Assembly: GCF_016881005.1 (NCBI RefSeq)
Contig: NZ_JACOPV010000004.1
Location: 392,197-456,196 of the forward strand
Direction: 5' to 3'
DNA: 64,000 nt
Source: Pseudomonas arcuscaelestis
Lineage (GTDB): Bacteria > Pseudomonadota > Gammaproteobacteria > Pseudomonadales > Pseudomonadaceae
The notes below the pieces were generated by a model. The model did no database searches. It was given only the letters and a program-made list of their open reading frames with translations, and had not been told where the DNA came from. Numbering within the stretch: position 1 is the stretch's first letter; the number at the start of each line of letters is the position of its first letter. Below are positions 24,338 to 36,734 of this stretch, in pieces. The position numbers were made by a program, and so were the translations under genes.

Positions 24338-26258
24338 ATTGGGATTTCCTGACCCGCAGGTACCATTCCGATAGCAGCCGAACTTGCTTGTCTGTGTAAC
24401 CGCGTTCCACCATTCGGGTAACAAAGTCGTTGTGTTTCTGTTGATCCTCTTTGCTCGCCTTGGCGTTGAAGCTGATGACTGGCAGCAGATCCTCAGTGTT
24501 GGAGAACATTTTCTTCTCGATCACTACCCGCAGTTTTTCATAGCTGAGCCAGGTTGGATTCTTGCCATTGTTGTTGGCGCGGGCACGCAACACGAAGTTG
24601 ACGATTTCGTTGCGGAAATCCTTCGGATTGCTGATGCCAGCCGGCTTCTCGATTTTCTCCAGTTCTTCGTTGAGGGCGATGCGGTTGAGGATCTCGCCGG
24701 TTTCCGGATCGCGGTATTCCTGGTCCTGAATCCAGAAGTCGGCGTACAGCACATAACGGTCGAAAATGTTCTGGCCGTACTCGCTGTAGGACTCAAGGTA
24801 GGCAGTCTGGATTTCTTTGCCGATGAACTCGATGTAGCGGGGCGCCAGGTACTCTTTCAGGTAGCGCAGATAACGTTCACGTACTTCGGCTGGGAACTGT
24901 TCCTGTTCGATCTGCTGTTCAAGCACATACAACAAGTGCACCGGGTTCGCGGCGATTTCGTGTGGATCGAAGTTGAAGACTTTCGACAGGATCTTGAAGG
25001 CAAATCGAGTCGATAGGCCATTCATGCCCTCGTCGACACCCGCAGAGTCACGGTATTCCTGAATCGATTTGGCCTTGGGATCGGTATCCTTGAGGTTTTC
25101 GCCGTCGTAGACGCGCATTTTCGAATAAATGTTCGAGTTTTCCGGTTCTTTCAGCCGCGATAGCACGGTGAACTGGGCGAGCATTTTCAACGTGTCCGGG
25201 GCGCAATGGGCCTTGGCCAGGGAACTGTTGAACAGCAGTTTGTCGTAGATCTTTATCTCGTCGCTGACCCGCAGGCAGTACGGTACTTTGACGATATAGA
25301 TCCGGTCGATGAACGCTTCGTTGTTCTTGTTGTTGCGGAAACTATGCCATTCCGATTCGTTGGAGTGGGCCAACAGAATCCCGGAGTAGGGGATTGAGCC
25401 CAAGCCTTCGGTACTGTTGTAGTTACCTTCCTGGGTGGCGGTGAGCAGTGGGTGCAGAACCTTGATGGGCGCCTTGAACATCTCGACGAATTCCATCAAA
25501 CCCTGGTTGGCCCGGCAAAGCGCACCTGAGTAGCTGTAGGCGTCGGCGTCGTTTTGCGGGTACTCCTCGAGTTTTCGGATATCGACTTTACCCACCAGGG
25601 CGGAAATGTCCTGGTTGTTCTCGTCACCCGGCTCGGTTTTGGCTATGGCGATCTGGTTGAGAATCGAGGGGTGCAGTTTGACCACCCTGAATTGGCTGAT
25701 ATCGCCCCCGAATTCGGCCAATCGCTTGGTCGCCCAAGGCGACATAATGGTGTTCAAATAACGCCGTGGAATGCCAAAGTCTTCTTCCAGGATCGCGCCA
25801 TCTTCTGTGGCGTTGAACAGGCCCAGAGGCGACTCGAATACAGGAGAGCCTTTGATTGCATAGAAGGGCACTTTCTCCATCAGTTGCTTGAGTTTCTCTG
25901 CCAGCGAGGACTTACCGCCACCCACCGGTCCGAGCAGATAGAGAATCTGCTTCTTTTCTTCCAGTCCCTGGGCAGCATGGCGGAAGTAGGAGACGATCTG
26001 ATCGATGCACTCTTCCATGCCATGAAAATCTTCAAAGGCTGGATAGCGACGGATTACTTTATTGGAGAAGATTCGCGACAGCCTTGAGTTATTCGAGGTG
26101 TCGACCAGTTCCGGCTCACCGATGGCCATCAACAGGCGTTCGGCCGCCGACGCGTAAGCGCTGCGATCGCTTTTGCAGAGCTCCAGATACTCTTGCAGCG
26201 AAAGTTCTTCCTGACGGGTGGACTCGAAACGTTGCTGGAAGTGGCTAAAAATACTCAT
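24336..26258 (-). CDS. prkA: PrkA serine protein kinase
   Basis: 640 residues, MSIFSHFQQRFESTRQEELSLQEYLELCKSD. AAA-type P-loop GPVGGGKSSLAEKLK near residue 110 and the PrkA C-terminal kinase-like domain (after about 400). E. coli YeaG, its ortholog, is a stress-induced Ser/Thr kinase. ATG 26258 matches the conserved family start; the frame extends further upstream without similarity. First gene of the prkA-yeaH-spoVR operon. Upstream lies a 21-bp inverted repeat. Confidence 0.95.
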   Translation of the reverse strand: MSIFSHFQQRFESTRQEELSLQEYLELCKSDRSAYASAAERLLMAIGEPELVDTSNNSRLSRIFSNKVIRRYPAFEDFHGMEECIDQIVSYFRHAAQGLEEKKQILYLLGPVGGGKSSLAEKLKQLMEKVPFYAIKGSPVFESPLGLFNATEDGAILEEDFGIPRRYLNTIMSPWATKRLAEFGGDISQFRVVKLHPSILNQIAIAKTEPGDENNQDISALVGKVDIRKLEEYPQNDADAYSYSGALCRANQGLMEFVEMFKAPIKVLHPLLTATQEGNYNSTEGLGSIPYSGILLAHSNESEWHSFRNNKNNEAFIDRIYIVKVPYCLRVSDEIKIYDKLLFNSSLAKAHCAPDTLKMLAQFTVLSRLKEPENSNIYSKMRVYDGENLKDTDPKAKSIQEYRDSAGVDEGMNGLSTRFAFKILSKVFNFDPHEIAANPVHLLYVLEQQIEQEQFPAEVRERYLRYLKEYLAPRYIEFIGKEIQTAYLESYSEYGQNIFDRYVLYADFWIQDQEYRDPETGEILNRIALNEELEKIEKPAGISNPKDFRNEIVNFVLRARANNNGKNPTWLSYEKLRVVIEKKMFSNTEDLLPVISFNAKASKEDQQKHNDFVTRMVERGYTDKQVRLLSEWYLRVRKSQ

Positions 26259-26316
26259 GACGTCACCTCGCTCGATACGTGGAGCCGACGCCGGATCAGT
26301 CAGCTGATGCTGGCAT

Positions 26317-26337
26317 GCAATCGGCACTACCGATTGC
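26317..26337. promoter_or_regulatory. 21-bp inverted repeat upstream of prkA
   Basis: GCAATCGG / CCGATTGC arms with a CACTA spacer, 59-79 bp before the prkA ATG. Operator or leader hairpin. A TATAC on the minus strand lies just upstream, so the repeat may fall near the transcription start. Confidence 0.4.
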
Positions 26338-26501
26338 TGTATACCCCCCAGAACACCTGTGAATCGCTACCGATGACCCGCACGCCGGTGTACCGGCTCT
26401 CCCCTTTTTGGATGGCCTGGGCTTAAGGATAGTTGGTTCTCGGCGAGGTCAAGGGCGGTTGGATGAATTGTTGCAGGTGACCGTTCGTCAGGTACGGCGC
26501 G

Positions 26502-26522
26502 AGCCCGCACGGGGCGCGGGCT
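26502..26522 (-). terminator. Hairpin downstream of glpE, possible terminator
   Basis: AGCCCGCGCCCCGTGCGGGCT stem-loop 19 bases after the glpE stop. The T-run lies before rather than after the stem on this strand, so termination is uncertain. Confidence 0.35.
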
Positions 26523-26540
26523 GCAGGAGAAGAAAAAAAA

Positions 26541-26870
26541 TTATTCGGTGCTGCCCTGAGCCGTTTCTGCTGGATAGGTGCCACGCCACAGCTCGAATCC
26601 GCCATCGAGACTGTAGACGTCGGAAAAACCCTGGCTGACCAGATATGCAGCGGCGCTTTGACTCGAGTTGCCGTGGTAACAGACGACCACCGTTGGCGCA
26701 TCGAGGTCGGCGCCGCGGATGAATTCTGCCACCGAATGGTTGTCCAGATGTGTGGAGCCGGTGATATGGCCAAGGGCATAGGTTTGCGGGTCGCGAATAT
26801 CGACCACGACCGCACCTTGCTCACGTAGCGCTTGGGCCTGCTCGGGAGGGATGCGTTTGAATTCGCTCAT
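26541..26870 (-). CDS. glpE: Thiosulfate sulfurtransferase GlpE (single-domain rhodanese)
   Basis: 109 residues. Transfers sulfane sulfur from thiosulfate to cyanide or thioredoxin in vitro; the cellular acceptor is uncertain. Rhodanese features: [15 protein letters not shown], active-site loop with Cys64 in VVCYHGNSS, and the terminal [14 protein letters not shown]. Last gene of the leftward run from apaH, separated from it by 14 bp. Confidence 0.94.
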   Translation of the reverse strand: MSEFKRIPPEQAQALREQGAVVVDIRDPQTYALGHITGSTHLDNHSVAEFIRGADLDAPTVVVCYHGNSSQSAAAYLVSQGFSDVYSLDGGFELWRGTYPAETAQGSTE

Positions 26871-26884
26871 GGGGCGGCTTTCCT

Positions 26885-27760
26885 TCAGGGCTGGTCGTTC
26901 AGTTTAGTCGGTAGTGTGGAGGTTGGCTGGGGGCCGGGAGTGCCCTCGTCGGTGCATTCACAACGATGCGTTTCGCCGCTGTCGACGTTGTACAGGGTCA
27001 TGGCGCCGCCCCACACGCATCCAGTGTCCAGGGCAATGACATCAGGCTCGTTGCAGCGGCCTTCGAGGGCAGCCCAGTGACCGAAAATGATTTTTACATG
27101 CCGTGAGCGACGGCCCTTGTGCGCGAACCATGGCTTGTAGCCAGGCGGTGCGGTGTCTGCGCCTTCCTTGCCTTTTAGGTCGAGTTTGCCCTCGCTGGTG
27201 CAAAAACGCATGCGAGTGAAGTAGTTGGTGATCACCCGCAGGCGCGTTACGCCGCTGAGGTTCTTGCTCCACTTGTTCGGCTCGTTGCCGTACATGCCGT
27301 CGAGATAAAGCTTGAGGCGATTGTCATCGCGCAGGGCTTCTTCTACTTCGCTGGCATGTTCCAGTGCTTTACCCAATGTCCATTGCGGAGGAATGCCAGC
27401 ATGCACCAGCACCACGCCACGCTGTTCATCGTAGTGCAGCAGCTTTTGCCGCCGTAGCCAGTCCAGGAGTTCGCCAGCGTCTGGCGCCTGGAGAATCTCG
27501 CGCAGTGTGTCGTTTTTTTTCAGGCGCTCAATGTTATGCCACGCTGCCAGCAGGTGCAGGTCATGGTTGCCGAGGACGCAGACTAGCGAATCACGTATCG
27601 AATACAAGAACCGCAGGGTTTCCAGGGACTCCGGGCCGCGGTTGACCAGATCGCCTACCAGCCACAGGCGGTCGACTGCTGGATTGAAGTTGACGCGCTC
27701 AAGAAGGCATTTCAGCGGTTGCAGGCACCCCTGCAAGTCGCCGACTGCATAGACAGCCAT
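26885..27760 (-). CDS. apaH: Symmetrical bis(5'-nucleosyl)-tetraphosphatase
   Basis: 291 residues. Hydrolyses Ap4A to two ADP and removes Np4 RNA caps in E. coli. Calcineurin-like metallophosphatase motifs in order: [49 protein letters not shown] and, late, [11 protein letters not shown]. Its ATG overlaps the apaG stop by one base, so the genes are coupled. Confidence 0.96.
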   Translation of the reverse strand: MAVYAVGDLQGCLQPLKCLLERVNFNPAVDRLWLVGDLVNRGPESLETLRFLYSIRDSLVCVLGNHDLHLLAAWHNIERLKKNDTLREILQAPDAGELLDWLRRQKLLHYDEQRGVVLVHAGIPPQWTLGKALEHASEVEEALRDDNRLKLYLDGMYGNEPNKWSKNLSGVTRLRVITNYFTRMRFCTSEGKLDLKGKEGADTAPPGYKPWFAHKGRRSRHVKIIFGHWAALEGRCNEPDVIALDTGCVWGGAMTLYNVDSGETHRCECTDEGTPGPQPTSTLPTKLNDQP

Positions 27761-28140
27761 TAGTGCAGAGCCCCAGGAACGGCCAGGCGGAAGGGTGCGA
27801 TGGTGGCATCAAAGCGCTTGCCGTCGTCGGCCAGCATTTGATAGGTGCCTTGCATGGTGCCCACCTGGGTGCTGATGACCGCGCCACTGCTATAGGTGTG
27901 TTTGTTACCAGGTTCGATCCGCGGTTGCTGGCCTATTACGCCGGCGCCCTTTACTTCTTCCACCTGGCCATCGCCATTAGTGATCAGCCAGTGACGTGAC
28001 ATCAACTTGGCTGGAATCGAACCATTGTTCTGCACGGTGATGGTGTAGGCAAAGGCGAAACGGTCGATCTCTGGGTCGGATTGTTCTTTGAGAAAGCGGG
28101 TCACGACGCTGACGTCGATCTGGTAGCGGGGATCTGACAT
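27760..28140 (-). CDS. apaG: ApaG domain protein
   Basis: 126 residues, [24 protein letters not shown]. Single DUF525 fibronectin-type fold ([22 protein letters not shown]...[24 protein letters not shown]) with the GxGxxG-like GAGVIG. Binding of nucleotide or pyrophosphate is proposed but no role is firmly assigned. Classical neighbour of rsmA and apaH. Confidence 0.95.
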   Translation of the reverse strand: MSDPRYQIDVSVVTRFLKEQSDPEIDRFAFAYTITVQNNGSIPAKLMSRHWLITNGDGQVEEVKGAGVIGQQPRIEPGNKHTYSSGAVISTQVGTMQGTYQMLADDGKRFDATIAPFRLAVPGALH

Positions 28141-28208
28141 GCAAGGGGCCTTGGAAACAGACGCTAATACGGCAATGGCGTCCAGTCTAGGCTATTGGCG
28201 GGGTTGCC

Positions 28209-28234
28209 GGCCAGTCATGCAGGCATGACTGGCC
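28209..28234. other. Perfect 26-bp hairpin between rsmA and apaG
   Basis: GGCCAGTCATGC-AG-GCATGACTGGCC, 14 bp beyond the rsmA stop codon and 69 bp before apaG. No U-run follows. Probably an mRNA-stabilising or processing stem, or a symmetric protein site. Confidence 0.6.
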
Positions 28235-28247
28235 ATTGCAGCGCTTG

Positions 28248-29051
28248 TCAGGCGCCTTGCTGCTCGGCCAGTTTGTCGGCGAGGCGGACAAAAGCGGCGA
28301 GGTCCAACTGCTCGGGACGCAAGCTGCCGTCGACACCGGCCGCTTCGATGGCTTCGCTGCTGAGCAGGGCCTTGAGCGTGTTGCGCAAGGTCTTGCGGCG
28401 TTGATTGAAGGCTTCGCGAACGATGCGCTCAAGCAGTCGGTGGTCCTTGGCCGGGAACGGCAAGGTCTGGTGTGGAACCAGACGAACGATTGCCGAGTCG
28501 ACTTTCGGTGGCGGATTGAATGCGCCAGGGCCGACGTTGAACAGGTGTTCGACCCGGCAGTGGTACTGCACCATGATCGACAGACGGCCCCAGTCGCCAC
28601 CGCCAGGCCCTGCAGCCAGGCGCTCGACTACTTCCTTCTGCAACATGAAATGCATGTCGCGGATCAGCTCGGCGTTGGACAGCAAGTGGAAAATCAGCGG
28701 CGTGGAGATGTTGTATGGCAGGTTGCCAACCACGCGCAGGCTGTTCGGCGCAGCGCCCAGGGTGGTGAAGTCGAACTTCAGGGCGTCACCCTGGTGCAGA
28801 CTGAAATTGTCACGACCAGCAAATTGCTGATTGAGGATCGGCACCAGGTCCTTGTCCAGTTCGACCACGTCAAGCTGGGCGCCGCTATTGAGCAGGCCTT
28901 CGGTCAGGGCGCCCTGGCCCGGGCCGATTTCCAGCATGCGTTCACCTGCCTTGGCATGAATCGAGCGCAATATGCGGTCGATGACGCCAGCGTCGTGAAG
29001 GAAGTTCTGGCCAAAGCGCTTGCGCGCCCGGTGTTGGTATTGCTCACTCAT
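28248..29051 (-). CDS. rsmA: 16S rRNA dimethyladenosine transferase
   Basis: 267 residues (KsgA). Dimethylates A1518 and A1519 of 16S rRNA in late 30S assembly; loss gives kasugamycin resistance. S-adenosylmethionine motif [16 protein letters not shown], acidic VVELDKD, and the catalytic [16 protein letters not shown]-terminal [11 protein letters not shown] is the family start. Overlaps pdxA by 4 bp. Confidence 0.97.
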   Translation of the reverse strand: MSEQYQHRARKRFGQNFLHDAGVIDRILRSIHAKAGERMLEIGPGQGALTEGLLNSGAQLDVVELDKDLVPILNQQFAGRDNFSLHQGDALKFDFTTLGAAPNSLRVVGNLPYNISTPLIFHLLSNAELIRDMHFMLQKEVVERLAAGPGGGDWGRLSIMVQYHCRVEHLFNVGPGAFNPPPKVDSAIVRLVPHQTLPFPAKDHRLLERIVREAFNQRRKTLRNTLKALLSSEAIEAAGVDGSLRPEQLDLAAFVRLADKLAEQQGA

Positions 29052-30037
29052 ATTCGGGTCTCGGCCATCTGGTAGGCGGTTTCCAGGGCGACTTGCAGGC
29101 TGCCGGTGTCGATCTTGCCGCTGCCGGCCAGATCCAGGGCGGTGCCGTGATCGACCGATGTACGGATGATCGGCAGGCCCAGGGTCACGTTGACTGCTGC
29201 GCCAAAGCCTTTGTACTTGAGTACGGGCAGGCCTTGGTCGTGGTACATCGCCAGCACCGCATCGCAGTGCTCCAGATATTTTGGGGTAAACAGGGTATCG
29301 GCAGGCAGTGGGCCACGCAGGTCCATGCCTTCGTTGCGCAAGCGTGCCAATGTGGGTTCGATGGTGTCGATTTCTTCGTGGCCCAGATGGCCACCTTCAC
29401 CGGCATGCGGATTGAGGCCGCACACCAGGATGCGCGGGTTGGCGATGCCGAACTTTTGTTGCAGATCGGCATGCAGTATTCGCGTGACTCGCTCCAGGCG
29501 ATCCGGCGTGATGGCGTCGGCTACCTCGCGCAAAGGCAGGTGAGTCGTCACCAGCGCTACGCGAAGGCCGCGAGTGGCCAGCATCATGACCACCTGGGCG
29601 GTATGGGTGAGGTCAGCAAGAAACTCGGTATGGCCAGAAAAGGCGATACCGCTTTCGTTGATCACGCCCTTATGCACAGGTGCGGTGATCATCGCGCAAA
29701 AGTGTCCGTCCAGGCAGCCTTGCCCTGCTCGCGTCAGGGTCTCCAGCACAAAAGCGGCGTTAGCTTTATTCAGCTGGCCAGCCACCACCGGCTGCTGCAG
29801 CGGCGTATCCCATACATACAAGCTACCGGCTGGGGCTGGGTGGTCGGGAAAACGTTCGGGTAGTACCGGCACCAGATTGATGGCCACACCCAGTTGTATG
29901 GCACGCTCAGCGAGCAGGTCACAACTGGTAATGGCAATCAGGGGGTGAGGCTGGGCTTGCGTGGCGAGCAGCAGGCACAGGTCTGGACCTATGCCGGCTG
30001 GTTCGCCGGGCGTGAGAGCAAAGCGCTGGGCGCTCAC
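29048..30037 (-). CDS. pdxA: 4-hydroxythreonine-4-phosphate dehydrogenase
   Basis: 329 residues. NAD-dependent step of the DXP-dependent pyridoxal phosphate pathway. N-terminal [13 protein letters not shown]; the three metal-binding His motifs are [21 protein letters not shown] and [13 protein letters not shown]. Overlaps surA upstream and rsmA downstream by 4 bp each. Confidence 0.97.
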   Translation of the reverse strand: MSAQRFALTPGEPAGIGPDLCLLLATQAQPHPLIAITSCDLLAERAIQLGVAINLVPVLPERFPDHPAPAGSLYVWDTPLQQPVVAGQLNKANAAFVLETLTRAGQGCLDGHFCAMITAPVHKGVINESGIAFSGHTEFLADLTHTAQVVMMLATRGLRVALVTTHLPLREVADAITPDRLERVTRILHADLQQKFGIANPRILVCGLNPHAGEGGHLGHEEIDTIEPTLARLRNEGMDLRGPLPADTLFTPKYLEHCDAVLAMYHDQGLPVLKYKGFGAAVNVTLGLPIIRTSVDHGTALDLAGSGKIDTGSLQVALETAYQMAETRI

Positions 30038-31350
30038 TGGGCGCCCTGGTCGACGCCAGGAAGCTTGATTTCGACGTAGGCTTCGTCACGGATCTGACGC
30101 AACCAGGTCTGCAGCTCTTCATCGTACTTGCGGTTGCGCAGTACGTTCATTGCCTGTTGCTCACGCGCTTGCTCGGTGCTGTCCGTGGCGCGGCGGCCAA
30201 GGACTTCAAGAACGTGCCAGCCGTATTGAGTCTTGAATGGCTTGGTGACCTGGCCTTGTTGGGCGCTGGCCATTTCTTCGCGGAATTCCGGGACCAGGGC
30301 GTTCGGATCGATCCAGTTCAGGTCGCCGCCGTTAAGGGCCGAACCTGGGTCTTCGGAGTAGCTTTTTGCCAATTGAGCAAAGTCTTCGCCGTTCTGGATG
30401 CGCTCATAGAGCTTGTCAGCCAGTTCCTTGGTAGCCGCTTCGCTGCGAATTTCGCTTGGCTTGATCAGGATATGGCGGACATGCACCTCGTCACGCACTA
30501 TGCTCTGGCCGCCACGTTTTTCCTGCAGCTTGAGAATGATGAAGCCGCCTGGGGTACGAACCGGCTCGGTCACTTCGCCAGCCGACATGGAGCTGAGCAG
30601 GCGGTCGAACGGAGGAGGCAATTGAGCCGCTTTACGCCAGCCCATCTCGCCACCCTCCAGCGCGGTTTCGCTTGCCGAACGGGCGATCGCCAGTTGGGCG
30701 AAGTCGGCGCCTTGTTTGAGCTGCTGGTAAACCTCACCAGCTTGCTTGGCCGCGGCCTGGATTGCAGCCGAATCGGCGCTCTCCGGGGTCGGGATAAGGA
30801 TATTGGCCAGGCGGTACTCTTCGGACAGTTGCATCTTGCCCATGTCCGAGGCGAGGAAGTTCTTCACTTCCTGTTCCGAGACCTGAATGCGCTCAGCGAC
30901 TCGGCGTTGACGCACGCGGCTGATGATCATCTCGCGACGAACCTGTTCGCGGGCATCGTCATAGGACAGACCGTCACGCGCCAGGGCCGAGCGGAACTGT
31001 TCAATACTCATACCGTTGCGTTGGGCAATGGTGCCAATGGCCTGGTTGAGCTCCTCGTCGGTGATGCGAATACCTGAGCGATCGCCGATCTGCAGTTGCA
31101 GATTCTCGACGATCAGGCGTTCAAGCACCTGCTGGTCGAGCACGCCGGGAGGTGGGGCAGAGCCACCGCGCTTGGCGATGGTCTGCTCAACTTCGCGCAC
31201 GCGCTGGTCGAGCTGGCTTTTCATGACCACATCGTTATCGACGATGGCCACAACGCTATCCAGAGGTTGCACGGCGGCATGCGCCGTGCTGCTCAGCAAT
31301 ACAGCGCCCAGCAATAGCGGGCGCAGACAATCAGTAAGCTTGGTCTTCAC
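30034..31350 (-). CDS. surA: Periplasmic chaperone and peptidyl-prolyl isomerase SurA
   Basis: 438 residues. Chaperones outer membrane proteins such as LptD to the Bam complex. Signal peptide about 1-25 ([14 protein letters not shown]), SurA N domain 27-170, two parvulin domains (about 180-280 and 290-390; [19 protein letters not shown]), C-terminal helix. Start is GTG at 31350, inside the end of lptD (20-bp overlap), so surA probably depends on lptD translation. Confidence 0.97.
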   Translation of the reverse strand: MKTKLTDCLRPLLLGAVLLSSTAHAAVQPLDSVVAIVDNDVVMKSQLDQRVREVEQTIAKRGGSAPPPGVLDQQVLERLIVENLQLQIGDRSGIRITDEELNQAIGTIAQRNGMSIEQFRSALARDGLSYDDAREQVRREMIISRVRQRRVAERIQVSEQEVKNFLASDMGKMQLSEEYRLANILIPTPESADSAAIQAAAKQAGEVYQQLKQGADFAQLAIARSASETALEGGEMGWRKAAQLPPPFDRLLSSMSAGEVTEPVRTPGGFIILKLQEKRGGQSIVRDEVHVRHILIKPSEIRSEAATKELADKLYERIQNGEDFAQLAKSYSEDPGSALNGGDLNWIDPNALVPEFREEMASAQQGQVTKPFKTQYGWHVLEVLGRRATDSTEQAREQQAMNVLRNRKYDEELQTWLRQIRDEAYVEIKLPGVDQGAQ

Positions 31351-34144
31351 GTGTACGATAACCTTGAATGCCTTGATCGAGGAACGACTCGACCTTTGAG
31401 CCCACTACGCCGCCGAGGCCTTTCAGCACAATCTGCAGGAAGACGCCGTGGTCGCCTTTTTCGTTTTGCGGTGTTGCCTGGCTGAAATCGTCGTAATCGA
31501 TCCAGTAACGGTTGATCACACGCAGCTTCCAGCAGCAGTTGTCGTATTCGAAGCCACCGAAGGCTTCCAAGGTACGGTTTTGGCTGTAGTCATGCTGCCA
31601 GCGAGCGATTGCACTCCACTGTGGAACAATCGGCCACATGACCGAGAAGTCATGTTGCTGGATTTTGTAGTAGTCCTTGACGTAGTTAGGGCTACCAGGG
31701 GTGCCATAGTCGCTGTTGCCGCCAGCGGACCAAGTACCCGTCGCCTGATCATAGCGGACCATGTCGTTGCGGTAGCGGTAACCAAGGTTGACCACCTTGT
31801 TTACGTTATCTTCAGGCTGATAGTGGAACATTGCGCTGCCAGAGCGGGTGCTACGGCTATCTGGATCCCAGTTGAAGTCGGAATTGAAGCGCCAGTCGCG
31901 GTTAAAGCGATATGCGTATTCCAGTGCATACGGCGATACATCCGAGAGTGAGTCGTCGCGAGTGCGATAGTCGATTCCTGGCAACTGGACTTTTCGATCC
32001 TTGAAGTATAACGCTTGACCTACGCTGAAGCGTTGACGTTCGAAGCCATTTTCCTCGATCCAGCGATTGGTTATGCCCAGAGACAATTTGTTCTCATCAC
32101 CAATCCGGTCGCGGCCGCTGAAGCGATTGTCACGGAATAGCGAGCTGTAACTGAACGTACTTTCACCTGTGTCGAAAACCGGAATGTCTTTCTGATCTTC
32201 ATAAGGTACATACAGATAGTAGAGGCGTGGTTCCAATGTCTGGCGATAGTTCTTGCCGAACCACTGGGTATTGCGGTCGAAATATAGCCCGCTATCGACG
32301 CTGAAGATCGGCACATTTCGATTTTGGGTGCTGCTGAACCTGCCGCGTAGATCGGAGCCGGTAGCGGCCTGCTGCTTGCCCTGGCTGTCCAGGTCCAGTT
32401 CGTAATGTGTAGTGGTGTATTTGATGGATGGCTTCAGGTAACCGTATGTCGCGTTCAGTGGCAAGCTGATTTCTGGGGCCGCGTAGAAACGGTCGCCATT
32501 TGCGCGTGCTAGACCGAAAACGTTCTGGTCAATACGCCCACCATCGGCGCGGACGCTGGTATCCAAGTTACCATCTTCATCAAACACTTGGCCGCTTTTG
32601 AGGTCACGGTCGAAGCGAACGGCCTCTGTTTGGTACTTCAGATCAAGCCCGCCGGGATGATACGGCAGCATTCCATTGAAAGTGATCTGCGGCAAACGAT
32701 CATACGGAGTGATCTTGGAGATGGTCGCCATCTCGTAGGCATGCATGTTCACGCGTGCCATGTAGCTGTCACCGCGCCAGGTCAGCGCGCCTTGCTGATC
32801 GACATAGTCCTTGCTTTCGACACCAATCTGCTCCGATTCCAGATCCTGGAAGTAGAACGGATCGCTGATATCGGTGTAATCGACTTCAGCCAGCAGACGC
32901 TCATCGAGGCCGCCTTTGTGCTGCCAGTTGATCATCCAACGCTGATCTTTGTAGTCGGTCTGTTCCTTACGATCATCATTCTTGTCATTCAGGTAAGCCC
33001 CACCAAACTGACCTTCACTCGATTTGGTCAGGTAGCGGAACTCGCCTTCCATCAACATGCCACGTTTGGCCATGTAGCGTGGATACAAGGTGGCGTCGTA
33101 GTTTGGCGCCAGGTTGAAGTAGTACGGCGTAACCAGCATGAAGCCGGTGTCGCTGCTGGTACTGAACGATGGCGGCAGGAAGCCGGACTGGCGACGGTCG
33201 TCGATCGGGAAGTAGATATAAGGTGTGTAGAACACCGGAATATCCTTGACCCGCAGGGTGACGTTGGTCGCGGTGCCGAAGCCGGTGGCCGGGTTCAGCG
33301 TGATGTTGTTGCCCTTGAGCTGCCAGGCGTTGCTGTTCGGCTCACAGGTTGTGTAGGTACCATCCTTGAGGCGGATGATGGCGTTCTCGGCACGCTTGGC
33401 GTAAAGCGCGTTACCGCGAATACGCGACTTGTGCATGACGTATTCGGCGTTGTCGACCTTGGCTTCGCCCGTGTCGAGCTGAATGTCGGCATGATCGCCC
33501 ACAACCAGCGATCCATTGTCGCGGATCTTGACGTTACCGCTCAGCTCGCCTCGGTTCTCTGCTTGATACAAGTTGGCCTCGTCGGCCTCGACCTGCATGC
33601 TGCCTTGGCGCATGACCACGTCACCGGCGAGGGTGGCGATCTGCTGCTCCTGCTGGTAGCGGGAAACCTTGGCGCCGATAAAGGTCGGTGCTTCGTCCTT
33701 TGGCGTGGTGTCAGTCATGCCAGGACGGGTCGGCTCGATATAGGCCCCCGCGCAGTACGGGCCGGTTTCGGCAAGTTGCGCAGGCGTCAGTTGGTCACGC
33801 GGAACCCAGTCCAGGTGGCTGTAATCGTCACTGCGGGACTTGAGGCCACGGCCCTTGCTCTCGGTAACGAGCATCTGGCCTTTGCCGGATTCAGCAGCGG
33901 CTTCGCCGGCCTCACCCGTGGCTTCACCAGCCGCACTGACGGCTGCACCAGGGTGCACCGGGCGTGGTGGCAGCGTGGCAGCGTTGGTCTTGGGCTTGCA
34001 GTCCCAGCCTCCGGCAGCGGACACTTGGCAGTCGAACTGCTCTGCAGCGACCACGTACGAGGTTGCCAGAGGTTGCAGTGCCAGCAGACCGCCGGTGACC
34101 AGCAACGGGAATTTTTTACGAAACGCGGGGGATTTCAATGCCAT
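31331..34144 (-). CDS. lptD: LPS-assembly outer membrane protein LptD
   Basis: 937 residues from ATG 34144. With LptE it places LPS in the outer leaflet. Signal peptide about 1-34, an N-terminal extension with Cys39 and Cys49, an LptA-like jellyroll (about 140-290), and a 26-strand barrel to the end. The C-terminal NCCW pair should form the disulfides with the N-terminal cysteines. The roughly 100-residue Ala/Gly/Glu-rich segment before the jellyroll is a pseudomonad feature. First gene of lptD-surA-pdxA-rsmA. Confidence 0.97.
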   Translation of the reverse strand: MALKSPAFRKKFPLLVTGGLLALQPLATSYVVAAEQFDCQVSAAGGWDCKPKTNAATLPPRPVHPGAAVSAAGEATGEAGEAAAESGKGQMLVTESKGRGLKSRSDDYSHLDWVPRDQLTPAQLAETGPYCAGAYIEPTRPGMTDTTPKDEAPTFIGAKVSRYQQEQQIATLAGDVVMRQGSMQVEADEANLYQAENRGELSGNVKIRDNGSLVVGDHADIQLDTGEAKVDNAEYVMHKSRIRGNALYAKRAENAIIRLKDGTYTTCEPNSNAWQLKGNNITLNPATGFGTATNVTLRVKDIPVFYTPYIYFPIDDRRQSGFLPPSFSTSSDTGFMLVTPYYFNLAPNYDATLYPRYMAKRGMLMEGEFRYLTKSSEGQFGGAYLNDKNDDRKEQTDYKDQRWMINWQHKGGLDERLLAEVDYTDISDPFYFQDLESEQIGVESKDYVDQQGALTWRGDSYMARVNMHAYEMATISKITPYDRLPQITFNGMLPYHPGGLDLKYQTEAVRFDRDLKSGQVFDEDGNLDTSVRADGGRIDQNVFGLARANGDRFYAAPEISLPLNATYGYLKPSIKYTTTHYELDLDSQGKQQAATGSDLRGRFSSTQNRNVPIFSVDSGLYFDRNTQWFGKNYRQTLEPRLYYLYVPYEDQKDIPVFDTGESTFSYSSLFRDNRFSGRDRIGDENKLSLGITNRWIEENGFERQRFSVGQALYFKDRKVQLPGIDYRTRDDSLSDVSPYALEYAYRFNRDWRFNSDFNWDPDSRSTRSGSAMFHYQPEDNVNKVVNLGYRYRNDMVRYDQATGTWSAGGNSDYGTPGSPNYVKDYYKIQQHDFSVMWPIVPQWSAIARWQHDYSQNRTLEAFGGFEYDNCCWKLRVINRYWIDYDDFSQATPQNEKGDHGVFLQIVLKGLGGVVGSKVESFLDQGIQGYRTREDQAY

Positions 34145-34274
34145 CTTATTAGTCCGGGCTTCCTGCGTGCCATCTGCCCGCGTGTGGGGCCGCACGCCTC
34201 TCGATGGTCTGAAAAAGATGCTGGATAATAAAGCATGACCCGCTTGACGGCTAGGGCCGTCGGAGACCCTTGTA

Positions 34275-35968
<1,694 letters not shown>

Positions 35969-35969
35969 T

Positions 35970-36734
35970 ATGTTGTGGCCGAGCACAGTGATTGGTGCCG
36001 GGGCCGGCTTCGCCATTGCCAGCATTCCTGGGGCATTGCTGGGGGCGCTGCTGGGTCAGGCGATGGATCGCCGTATGCAATTGCACAGTTGGGCCCATGT
36101 TCGTGAGCGCTTGGGTGGGCGTCCGGTACTGCGTGACGACGAGGTGCTGTTTGTTCTGCTTGGTCGTTTGGCCAAGAGCGATGGCCGCGTGGGCGAAGGG
36201 CACATTCAGCAAGCGCGGCAGGAAATGTATCGCCTGGAGATGGGCGAGCCTGAACGTCGTCGAGCCATCGCCGCGTTCAACCGCGGCAAGAACGGTAAAG
36301 ACCGCCTGGGCAATTACCTGCTGCGTCTGAAGCAGCAACCTCATGCTGCCGAAGGGATGCTGCGGGCTTGTTGGCGCATGGCCTGGGCTGATGGTCGGGC
36401 GGGGCGTCACGAGCGTGAGCTGTTGCTCGATTGGGGGCAGAAACTGGGATGGTCGGCAGCCAAAGTCCAGGCGCTGGCCCTGGAGTATGAACCTCAGCGG
36501 CATGGCTTGTCCGATGCGGGCCTCGGCTATCAGCAAGCCTTGCGCTTGCTGGGCGTGGAGCAACATGCGGAGCCTGCGCAGATCAAACAGGCCTATCGCC
36601 GGTTGCTCAGCCGCCACCACCCGGACAAATTGGTGGGTAGCGGCGCAAGCCCGTCCCAAGTGCGTGAAGCCACAGATCGCACACGTGATTTGCATCAGGC
36701 GTACGCGGTCATCCGCCAGCGTCGTGGTTTTTAG
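35970..36734 (+). CDS. djlA: Membrane-anchored DnaJ-like co-chaperone DjlA
   Basis: 254 residues. N-terminal membrane segment (about 5-30, Gly-rich, GAGAGFAIASIPGALLGALLG), TerB-like domain (55-175) and C-terminal J domain with HPD at 217-219. It stimulates DnaK and affects envelope stress. Follows murU by one base. Its 3' end overlaps the convergent DUF3530 gene by 4 bp. Confidence 0.93.
   Translation: MLWPSTVIGAGAGFAIASIPGALLGALLGQAMDRRMQLHSWAHVRERLGGRPVLRDDEVLFVLLGRLAKSDGRVGEGHIQQARQEMYRLEMGEPERRRAIAAFNRGKNGKDRLGNYLLRLKQQPHAAEGMLRACWRMAWADGRAGRHERELLLDWGQKLGWSAAKVQALALEYEPQRHGLSDAGLGYQQALRLLGVEQHAEPAQIKQAYRRLLSRHHPDKLVGSGASPSQVREATDRTRDLHQAYAVIRQRRGF

Noticed and set aside
26502..26540. 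Run of A/T after glpE as a normal terminator
   Set aside because: The T-run precedes the hairpin on the transcribed strand, so it is listed only as a weak hairpin.
32588..34228. 546-codon open frame antisense to lptD
   Set aside because: The opposite strand encodes a full LptD with signal peptide; this frame is a high-GC by-product.
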